Positions 7,046 through 12,778 of a stretch of DNA of 12,778 nt are shown here, in pieces; position 1 is the stretch's first letter, and each line of letters opens with the position of its first letter. Made by a program: the position numbers and the translations under genes. The notes under the pieces were generated by a model. That model saw only the letters and a program-made list of their open reading frames with translations, was not told where the DNA came from and made no database searches. This stretch comes from CAZBGL01 sp964491375 (GTDB taxonomy: Bacteria > Desulfobacterota > Deferrisomatia > Deferrisomatales > Deferrisomataceae): NCBI GenBank assembly GCA_964491375.1, contig CAZBGL010000235.1:1-12778 (forward strand). Direction: 5' to 3'.

Positions 7046-7302
7046 GGGCCACCTCCCCCAGCCTCTGCCGGGTGCAACGTGGAACGGATCAAATCGGCCA
7101 GGAACGGATCTTCGGGCAGCGCCGACACCCGAGGCCGCAGCGCCAGCAGCACCTGGAACACCGCGGTGTGCATGTGGTCGCAGCGCTTGAGGTTCACCTT
7201 GGCTCCCCGGCGCTCGGCCAGCCACTCCAGCAACGGCTCGGCCTCCTCCACCGAACACACCCCCTCCAGCACCGCCACGGTCTTCTTCAACCTCACAGGC
7301 AT
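7042..7302 (-). CDS. Small STAS-like domain protein of the chemosensory operon
   Basis: An 86-residue protein with start ATG 7302, inside the last codons of cheA (10-nt overlap), with GGAG 8 nt upstream; its stop overlaps the cheY start as ATGA. The segment VNLKRCDHMHTAVFQVLLAL (36-55) has the strand-turn-helix pattern of STAS domains (anti-sigma-factor antagonist fold). T46 falls where SpoIIAA has its phosphorylated serine. The N-terminal strand KTVAVLEG and helix EEAEPLLEWLAER fit the same fold, although the protein is shorter than the usual 100-110 residues. Small STAS-like proteins are known from some chemosensory gene clusters, but their role is unclear. It may bind CheA or the receptor array. 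The assignment rests on pattern, not on a search. Confidence 0.75.
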   Translation of the reverse strand: MPVRLKKTVAVLEGVCSVEEAEPLLEWLAERRGAKVNLKRCDHMHTAVFQVLLALRPRVSALPEDPFLADLIRSTLHPAEAGGGGP

Positions 7303-9641
7303 CCCATCAGCTCCTTCAGGTCCAGTACCAACAGCACCCTCCCGTCCCCCAGGATGGCGGTGCCCGCGTACATCCGAAACCCCGCCATGATGCCCTCCAG
7401 GGGTTTGAGCAGCACGTCCACCCCTTCGTGGAACCGGTCCACCACCAGCCCCAGCAACTCCCCCCCCACCGAGGCCACCAACACCGCCTCTTCGACCTCG
7501 GCCCCGTTGCCCCCCCGGGCCGGACGGCTCCCGTTGAGCCCCAGCACACCCGCAAGCCGGTACAGCGGCAACACCCGCTCCCGCCACACCACCGCTTCCG
7601 CGCCCTGGATCGTCTTCACCGCCGAGGCCGGCACCCGCACGGTCTCGATCACGTTCTCCATCGGGATCCCAAAGGTTTCCCCGGCCGCATCCACCATCAT
7701 CACCCGCGTGACGGCCATGGACAGGGGCAGGCTCAGCCGCACCGTGGTGCCCATTCCCTTGCGGCTCTCCAGCGTCACCGTCCCCCCGGCCCGCTCCACC
7801 ATGGCCCGCACCACGTCCATGCCCACCCCCCGTCCCGACACGTCCGAGACCTCCTCCGCGGTGGAAAAACCGGGCAAGAAGATCAGATGCAGGGCCTCCC
7901 GCTCCGTGAGCCCCTCCAGCCGCTCCTCCTCGATCAGCCCCCGTTCGTAGGCCTTGCGCTTGATCCCCTCCGGATCGATCCCCCGCCCGTCGTCGGCCAC
8001 CTCGATCACCACCTGGTCGTCCCGCTGCACCGCCCGCAACCGGATCGTGCCCTCGGCCGGCTTGCCCCGGGCCTGGCGCTCCTCGGGCGGCTCGATCCCG
8101 TGGTCCACCGCGTTGCGGATCAGGTGCACCAGGGGCTCGGCCAGATCCTCCACCACGTTCTTGTCCGCCTCGGTGTCCTCGCCCTCCATGACCAGCCGGA
8201 TGCGCTTGCCCAGTTTGCGCGACAGGTCCCGCACCAGCCGCGGAAACCGCTGGAACACGTGCGAGACCGGCACCATGCGAACCCGCATCACCGCCCACTG
8301 CAGGTCCTCGGCGATCCGGTTGATCACGCCGTACTGGGCCTTGATCTGACGGGACAGGTCCCGCACCCCGAACTCCTGCTCGGCCCGGCGCGCCAGGAAC
8401 GGAAGGCTGTTCTTCGCCACCACCAGCTCGCCCACGAGGTCCATGAGGGCGTCGATCCGCTCCTGGTCCACCTTGAGGTGCTTGAGCCGCCGGGGCTCGG
8501 CTGACGCCGCAGATCCCGGCCCCCCCCCGGCCGCAGGCACCGTTCGGGAAGGCGCCGAAGGGGGCTCTTCGGCCGGCTGGTGCGCCTCCGTTCCCCGAAG
8601 CGCGTCCCCGATCCTTTGGGCGAGCCCGGCCCCATCGCTTTCCCGCTCCACCGAGGCGGCCTCTTCGTCCCGCCCCAGCGCCCGCAGCGCCCGGGCCGCG
8701 ACGATCCGGGCCGAGGCCACCGCGCCCTCCCGCACCTCCGGGTCCACGGTCTCCAGCAGGCGCGCCTGGCTCCGCAGGATCTCCCGCGCGGCGTGCACCC
8801 CCTCTTCGTCCCCGTCCGGCTCCGCTTCGACGGACGCCTCTCGCCCTGGGGCCGTTCCGACCTCGTCCGGCACCACGGCCACCTGCACCTGGTCCTCCAC
8901 GTACCGGTAGTGTTCCCTCACCGCACCGGGTTCCGCCTTGGCCAGCACCCGGAACCTCAGGGCGCACCGGAACGGGTCCATCACCGAAGGGGAGGGCCAC
9001 TCCCCCGCCGGCTCCACTCCGACCCACGCCCGCCCCGGGGTGTTGCGCACGGTGAGCAACGGGTCGTCTCCCCGGAAGAAACAGTTCTCGTCCGGCGTGT
9101 ATTCCACGGCCACCAAGGGCACGCCTTCCTCGGCCGCCTCGCGCAGCAGCCCCTCGCACACACCCGGCGGGAGCCGGTCCACCCACGCCGGCCTCCTCCC
9201 GGCCGGGACGGCATCCGCGGTACGGGCTTCTTCCTCCCCGGCCGATCCGGCCTGGCCCAGCAGCCCCCTCAGCCGCCCACTCAGGGCGTCGGCCACCGCC
9301 GCGGCATCCGGGGAGAGGGCACCCGAGGCCTCCAGCTCGTCCACCCACTGGTTCACCTGGTCGAAACCCTCGAGCAGCAGGTCCACGAGATCCGGGTCCA
9401 GGACGAGCCGCCCGTCCCGCACAGCGTCCAGCACGTCCTCGGCCGCGTGCACCACCCGGGTCAGCGGAGCGGCCCCTTCGAACAGCCCCGACGAACCCTT
9501 GATCGTGTGGGCTGCTCGGAACACCGCGTTCACCCGCTCGGCGTCGGCCGGACCGTCCTCCAGGGCCAGCAGCCCCTGGGCGATCTCCTCCAGAAGGTCC
9601 CGCGCTTCGCTCACGAACTGTTCCAGCAGCGAGGTGCTCAT
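7293..9641 (-). CDS. cheA: Chemotaxis histidine kinase CheA
   Basis: A 782-residue protein starting at ATG 9641, overlapping the stop of the upstream receiver gene as ATGA and preceded by GGGAGGT. Hpt/P1 covers 1-105, with phospho-histidine H45 in RAAHTIKGSSGLF. Residues about 152-262 form a compact domain unlike classical P2 (see findings). A linker with a G9 tract at codons 372-374 leads to the dimerisation domain (about 385-450). The ATPase domain has N510 in HLIRNAVDHGIE, G1 DDGRGID (550-556), the F-box region LPGFSTAEEVSDVSGRG (589-605) and G2 GRGVGMDVV (603-611). A CheW-like P5 domain spans about 640-782. It autophosphorylates from ATP under receptor control and passes phosphate to the CheY-like proteins and CheB. 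No stand-alone cheW is present in the window, so another locus may supply the coupling protein. Confidence 0.97.
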   Translation of the reverse strand: MSTSLLEQFVSEARDLLEEIAQGLLALEDGPADAERVNAVFRAAHTIKGSSGLFEGAAPLTRVVHAAEDVLDAVRDGRLVLDPDLVDLLLEGFDQVNQWVDELEASGALSPDAAAVADALSGRLRGLLGQAGSAGEEEARTADAVPAGRRPAWVDRLPPGVCEGLLREAAEEGVPLVAVEYTPDENCFFRGDDPLLTVRNTPGRAWVGVEPAGEWPSPSVMDPFRCALRFRVLAKAEPGAVREHYRYVEDQVQVAVVPDEVGTAPGREASVEAEPDGDEEGVHAAREILRSQARLLETVDPEVREGAVASARIVAARALRALGRDEEAASVERESDGAGLAQRIGDALRGTEAHQPAEEPPSAPSRTVPAAGGGPGSAASAEPRRLKHLKVDQERIDALMDLVGELVVAKNSLPFLARRAEQEFGVRDLSRQIKAQYGVINRIAEDLQWAVMRVRMVPVSHVFQRFPRLVRDLSRKLGKRIRLVMEGEDTEADKNVVEDLAEPLVHLIRNAVDHGIEPPEERQARGKPAEGTIRLRAVQRDDQVVIEVADDGRGIDPEGIKRKAYERGLIEEERLEGLTEREALHLIFLPGFSTAEEVSDVSGRGVGMDVVRAMVERAGGTVTLESRKGMGTTVRLSLPLSMAVTRVMMVDAAGETFGIPMENVIETVRVPASAVKTIQGAEAVVWRERVLPLYRLAGVLGLNGSRPARGGNGAEVEEAVLVASVGGELLGLVVDRFHEGVDVLLKPLEGIMAGFRMYAGTAILGDGRVLLVLDLKELMGCL
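8520..8528. repeat. Nine-base C tract (G9 in the cheA sense strand)
   Basis: A perfect mononucleotide run of nine C on the plus strand encodes glycines in the cheA linker between the middle domain and the dimerisation domain. Another nine-base run lies in cheB at 11659-11667, and an eight-base run in the CheW-like part of cheA at 7460-7467. Such runs can slip during replication or sequencing. The frame is intact here. Confidence 0.6.
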
Positions 9642-10012
9642 CTCCGCCCACCTCCCACCAGCACCCGCACGCACGCCCTGAGCGCTTCGGGCCGCACGGG
9701 CTTGACGATGTAGTGGTTCGCCCCCGCGGCGAACGCCTGCGCCCGGTCCCCTTCACCGGCCTCGGTGCTGATCATCACCGCCGGCACCGCCCGAAGCTCG
9801 GGGTGAGTGCGCACCTCCCTCAGGAACCGGTACCCGTCCATCTTGGGCATGTTCACGTCCACCAGCAGCAGGTCGAACGCCCGGGTGAGGCATTTCTCCA
9901 ACGCCTCGATCCCGTTCTCGGCCTCCTCGGCCTCGACCCCCATCTCCTCGATCACCTGCCGGTGGTACATCCGCACGGTGGGCGCGTCGTCCACGATCAG
10001 AACCCGTGGCAT
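9638..10012 (-). CDS. cheY: CheY-like single-domain response regulator
   Basis: A 124-residue receiver domain alone. D8-D9 form the acidic pocket, D52 in LVDVNMPKMDG is the phospho-acceptor, T83 (ISTEAG) the switch residue, Y101 sits at the CheY Tyr106 position and K104 (IVKPV) is the conserved lysine. The ATG at 10012 follows the cheR stop by 4 nt, with GGGAG 7 nt upstream; its stop overlaps the cheA start as ATGA. It is a probable phosphorylation target of CheA. Its conserved tyrosine makes it the more conventional of the two CheY proteins here; which of them acts on an output device cannot be told from sequence. Confidence 0.93.
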   Translation of the reverse strand: MPRVLIVDDAPTVRMYHRQVIEEMGVEAEEAENGIEALEKCLTRAFDLLLVDVNMPKMDGYRFLREVRTHPELRAVPAVMISTEAGEGDRAQAFAAGANHYIVKPVRPEALRACVRVLVGGGRR

Positions 10013-10016
10013 TGCC

Positions 10017-10886
10017 TCACTCCCTCCGGGGCCTCTGGTACACGATCGTGTCGCCGAACCGCCGTACCCGGAACAACGACGAGATCCGGCTCATGGACTC
10101 GGAATGCCCCAGGAACAAGAACCCCCCGGGGCGCATCGCGTCGTACAGGGCCTGGGCCGCCTGGCGCCGCGCCGCGTCGTCGAAGTAGATCAGCAGGTTC
10201 CGGCAGAACACCACGTCGAAGTGGCGAAACCGCTTGGTCTCGGCCGGGTTCATGAGGTTCACCCGGCAGAACGCCACGGCCTGGCGCAGGTCCTCGCAGA
10301 TCCGGTATCGCCCGTCCTCCAGGGGCGTGAAGTACCGGCCCAGGACGAGGGGCGGCAGGTTCTGCACCGAGCGCCGCCCGAACACCCCTTCCCGCGCCCT
10401 TTCCAGCACCCGGGTGTCGATGTCCGACCCCACGATCTCCACGTCCACCGTCTCGATCGGCGGCCAGTGCTCCAGCAGGTAGATCCCGATCGAGTACGGC
10501 TCCTCCCCCGTGGAACACGGAATCGACCAGATCCGCACCGGGGACGCCGGGTCGTCCCTGTGTTCCAGAACCTCGTCCAGCACACCGTCCACCAGGCAAT
10601 CCAACTGGTACTTTTCCCGGAAAAAATACGTCTCGTTCACGGTCATGCGGTTCACCAGCTCCTGGAACTCCTCCCCGGACGCCTGGAACCGCAAGAACGT
10701 GAAGTACGACCGGAAGTCCCGGTGGCCCGTGGCCTCCATCCGCTCCACGAGGCGCTTGTCCACGTAGTAGCGCTTGGAGTCGTCGAAGTAGATCCCGGTC
10801 TTCCGGTAGAAGTAGTCCCGGAACCGCTCGAACTCCCCCTGGGTGATCCGCACCTCCTCCGCTCGGCCGGCCGCCTCAGCCCGCAT
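10017..10886 (-). CDS. cheR: Chemoreceptor glutamate methyltransferase CheR
   Basis: A 289-residue protein, normal for CheR. The N-terminal helical domain (about 14-90) contains YFYRKTGIYF and ends in MTVNETYFFRE (81-91). The S-adenosylmethionine site is WSIPCSTGEEPYSIG (120-134), with acidic D155 in GSDIDTRVLE and the FDVVFCRNLLIYFD segment (223-236). GGFLFLGHSES (254-264) closes the fold. It methylates glutamates on the receptor coiled coil, opposing CheB. There is no TPR extension. The ATG at 10886 lies inside the end of the HEAT-repeat gene (11-nt overlap) and has a G-rich stretch directly before it rather than an ideally spaced ribosome binding site, so translation may depend on coupling to the upstream gene. 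The in-frame GTG at 10853 is a weaker alternative. Confidence 0.96.
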   Translation of the reverse strand: MRAEAAGRAEEVRITQGEFERFRDYFYRKTGIYFDDSKRYYVDKRLVERMEATGHRDFRSYFTFLRFQASGEEFQELVNRMTVNETYFFREKYQLDCLVDGVLDEVLEHRDDPASPVRIWSIPCSTGEEPYSIGIYLLEHWPPIETVDVEIVGSDIDTRVLERAREGVFGRRSVQNLPPLVLGRYFTPLEDGRYRICEDLRQAVAFCRVNLMNPAETKRFRHFDVVFCRNLLIYFDDAARRQAAQALYDAMRPGGFLFLGHSESMSRISSLFRVRRFGDTIVYQRPRRE

Positions 10887-11520
10887 GCTCCCCCCGGGTC
10901 CCGATCCGCTGGGTCACTGCGTCCGCCACAAACCGGATGAAGGCGTCGTCCGAGAACCGGCGCTTGACCTGCTCGAGCACCGGCAACAGGTCCGGCCCCC
11001 CCACCTCGGCCGCCCGGTCCAGGGCGGTACCTACGACGTTGACGTGCGTCTCGGTCTCCAGCACCCGCCGCAGCCATCGCGGGGTCTGGGGGTGCGGCAG
11101 GCTTTTCAGAATGTCCAGGGCGAAAATCCGAACGTCCGGGTCCGGATCCCGGAGCAGCCGCTCCATGTGGGGAGCCACCTGCTCCGGAAGCGCCTGCAAC
11201 ACCTCCACCACGCCGTTGCGAAGCGCGGCATCCTCGCTGCGCAGGTGCGCCACCAGCCCCTCCACCACCTCGGGCGTGCCGATGGCGAGCAGGGAATCCA
11301 GCAGCGCCTCCCGAACCGCCGGGTCGGTCTCCCGCTCCAGCGCCCGGCACAGCTCCGGAACGCTGTCCGGATGGGCCGCCAGGTCCCTGGCGGCCCACCG
11401 CCGCACCCCCGGGTCCGGATCGCGGAGCTGCTGGAGGAGCCCCTCGCGGTCCCGGTTGTACTTCCGGGTGTATTGCCCGGTCGGTCGTCCTTGTTCTGCC
11501 GAGCGTTTCACCAAAGCCAT
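10876..11520 (-). CDS. HEAT-repeat protein of the chemosensory operon
   Basis: A 214-residue protein, almost entirely helical repeats. About six HEAT/PBS-lyase-type units can be read, each with a short helix, an acidic turn such as DPDPGVR or DPDPDVR, then a second helix (starting near residues 26, 55, 86, 116, 146 and 177). The last two are more divergent. The first 24 residues are basic and probably flexible. There is no signal peptide. Such solenoids bind proteins; HEAT-repeat members occur in some chemosensory operons next to cheR and cheB, but no biochemical role is established that I know of. The ATG at 11520 is preferred to an in-frame upstream ATG at 11601 because GGGAG lies 7-8 nt before it and the upstream extension is low complexity and would overlap cheB. 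The stop overlaps cheR, suggesting coupled synthesis. Confidence 0.88.
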   Translation of the reverse strand: MALVKRSAEQGRPTGQYTRKYNRDREGLLQQLRDPDPGVRRWAARDLAAHPDSVPELCRALERETDPAVREALLDSLLAIGTPEVVEGLVAHLRSEDAALRNGVVEVLQALPEQVAPHMERLLRDPDPDVRIFALDILKSLPHPQTPRWLRRVLETETHVNVVGTALDRAAEVGGPDLLPVLEQVKRRFSDDAFIRFVADAVTQRIGTRGEHAG

Positions 11521-11569
11521 CGGCCGTCTCCCGTGCCCCACGGTCCTCGTGGTCGTTGTAGTTGTAAGT

Positions 11570-12655
11570 TCATCCTGCGGCCACGGCGGTCCTGGAGGCA
11601 TCCGTGCACCAGGCCACCAACTGTCCAGCGATCCGGTCTGCCGGAAGCACCACCTCGGCCCCCCCCCGTTCGATCAACTCCCGGGGCATCCCGAACACCA
11701 CCGCCGTCTCCTCCGACTCGGCCACGGTCCGTCCCCCCCGCCGGCGCACTTCGGCCATCGCCTCGGCACCATCGTATCCCATTCCCGTGAGCTGGACTCC
11801 CACCAACCTCTCGGCCGGAAAATGCTCGAGAGCCGCCCACACCATCCGGTCCACACTCGGATGCCACAGGTACTGCGGATCCTCCGGCACGCTCAGGGCC
11901 ACCACACGCCCCAGCCGCCTGCCCACCACGACGTCCGCGTCGCCGCGCCCGATCAAGACCATACCCGGCTCCAGGGGCGTCGGCCGGTCCACCTCCACGA
12001 CCCGCAGGGAACACATGGAGTCCAGGCGCCGCGCAAACACCCGGGTGAAGCTCGCCGGCATGTGCTGCGCCACGAGCACCGGCCACGGGAAGTCCCCAGG
12101 GAGCCTGGGCAGGATCTCCTCCAAAGTACGGGGGCCCCCGGTGGACACCCCGATCAGCACCACACCGGGAAGCTCGGCCCGCCCCACTGCCGCGGCGGCC
12201 GGACGGGTCCGCCGGACCGGCCGCCTTTCCACCGCCGGCCGCGTGCGCTTCCCCCGGACTTTGGCCCGCGCCGCCGCCCGCACCTTGGCCACCAGCTCCG
12301 GGCCGATCTCCTTGATGTTCAGCGACACCGTGCCCCCCGGCTTGGGAATGTAGTCCACCGCCCCCAGCTCCAGCGCCTCGAACGTGGCCACCGCCCCCTT
12401 CTCGGTCAGCGACGACACCATCACCACCGGCCGGGGAAACTCGGTCATGATGTGCGCCAGACACGTCAGCCCGTCCATCACCGGCATGTTGATGTCCAGG
12501 GTCACCACGTCCGGGTCGTGCGCCTCGATCTGGCGCAGGGCGTCTTCGCCGTCGCGAGCCGTGACGACCCGAAGATCCGGCTCGGCCTCCAGAATCTGAC
12601 GCAGATACCGCCGCATCAGCGCCGAGTCGTCCACCACGAGCACGGTGATCGACAT
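11570..12655 (-). CDS. cheB: Chemotaxis response regulator protein-glutamate methylesterase CheB
   Basis: A 361-residue protein of usual length. The receiver (1-125) has D9-D10, phospho-acceptor D54 in TLDINMPVMDG, the S81-S82 switch region (MVSSLTEKG) and K105 (IPKPGG). A basic, alanine-rich linker follows (126-162). The methylesterase domain (163-350) has the catalytic triad S171 (IGVSTGGP), H198 (AQHMP) and D295 (TGMGYDGAEAM). Phosphorylated by CheA, it removes methyl groups from receptor glutamates and deamidates glutamines. The ATG at 12655 is chosen because GGGAGG precedes it and VLVVDD begins four residues in; ATGs at 12685 and 12691 are in frame but would add an uncharacteristic tail. 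It is the first complete gene of the che operon in view. A nine-base G tract lies at codons 330-332. Confidence 0.97.
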   Translation of the reverse strand: MSITVLVVDDSALMRRYLRQILEAEPDLRVVTARDGEDALRQIEAHDPDVVTLDINMPVMDGLTCLAHIMTEFPRPVVMVSSLTEKGAVATFEALELGAVDYIPKPGGTVSLNIKEIGPELVAKVRAAARAKVRGKRTRPAVERRPVRRTRPAAAAVGRAELPGVVLIGVSTGGPRTLEEILPRLPGDFPWPVLVAQHMPASFTRVFARRLDSMCSLRVVEVDRPTPLEPGMVLIGRGDADVVVGRRLGRVVALSVPEDPQYLWHPSVDRMVWAALEHFPAERLVGVQLTGMGYDGAEAMAEVRRRGGRTVAESEETAVVFGMPRELIERGGAEVVLPADRIAGQLVAWCTDASRTAVAAG

Positions 12656-12698
12656 CTCCCCTCCCCCTGGTCTCCTCTGCACCATGTTCACATCGCCC

Positions 12699-12778
12699 TC
12701 CCCCCCCCCCCCCGGCCGCCCAAGCCCCGCTTGCCCCCCCCCCCCCCCACCCCCCCCCCGCCCACCCCCCCCCCCGGG
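12699..12778. repeat. Low-complexity poly-C region at the window end
   Basis: C runs of 14 (12700-12713), 15 (12734-12748), 10 (12750-12759) and 11 (12765-12775) are separated by a few A or G bases. No gene or promoter can be read here. On the minus strand this would be consecutive G runs, able in principle to form a G-quadruplex upstream of cheB. Broken runs at the very end of a sequence are also typical of poly-G read artefacts, which I consider the likelier explanation. Confidence 0.7.

Noticed and set aside
7042..9756. Single 904-codon minus-strand frame over the cheA region
   Set aside because: Most of it is a glycine/arginine-rich shadow of cheA in another frame. Only its last 86 codons, from the ATG at 7302, form a sensible protein (the STAS-like one).
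1..12778. CRISPR array, tRNA/rRNA genes, insertion sequences or attachment sites
   Set aside because: Protein genes fill almost the whole window; no regularly spaced repeats, transposase frames, cloverleaf sequences or long terminal inverted repeats were seen.

Overview
The window is gene-dense, very GC-rich bacterial DNA with two transcription blocks meeting tail to tail and one gene running off the left edge. Codon use is strongly G/C-ending. The gene mix (a long FAD/Fe-S/CCG-domain fusion oxidoreductase, a cytoplasmic receiver-kinase operon with a sigma-54-like promoter, and a compact chemosensory operon with STAS and HEAT-repeat members) suggests a high-GC Desulfobacterota/Deltaproteobacteria-like organism. 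The taxonomic guess is inference only.

Layout. (1) 1-2743, minus strand: a FAD-binding/4Fe-4S/double-CCG oxidoreductase, 914 codons visible, its C-terminus cut by the window edge. (2) 2744-3105: a 362-nt divergent intergenic region with a good sigma-54-type -24/-12 element facing right, a possible operator, and two hairpins around the first ribosome binding site. (3) 3106-5344, plus strand: a three-gene overlapping operon of a stand-alone receiver, a winged-helix DNA-binding protein with an odd C-terminal half, and a soluble histidine kinase with an N-terminal receiver. (4) 5345-5400: a short convergent gap. (5) 5401-12655, read leftwards: cheB, HEAT-repeat protein, cheR, cheY-like, cheA, STAS-like, cheY-like, short membrane-anchored MCP. 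Most neighbours overlap by a few bases or sit within 50 nt, so this is one operon. (6) 12656-12778: low-complexity C tracts, probably a contig end or read artefact.

How the genes work together. The che block holds a nearly complete pathway: receptor, kinase with its own CheW-like C-terminus, two output receivers, and methyltransferase/methylesterase adaptation. No stand-alone cheW, cheC, cheX, cheZ or cheD and no flagellar or pilus gene is in view. The receptor carries a motif matching the catalytic D-x-x-x-Q of CheZ, which might supply the missing phosphatase. The plus-strand operon looks like a two-component system whose receiver and DNA-binding parts are on separate proteins.

The strongest candidates for something not well described are the receptor with the CheZ-like motif, the split receiver/winged-helix/kinase operon, and the atypical domain between Hpt and dimerisation domains of CheA.
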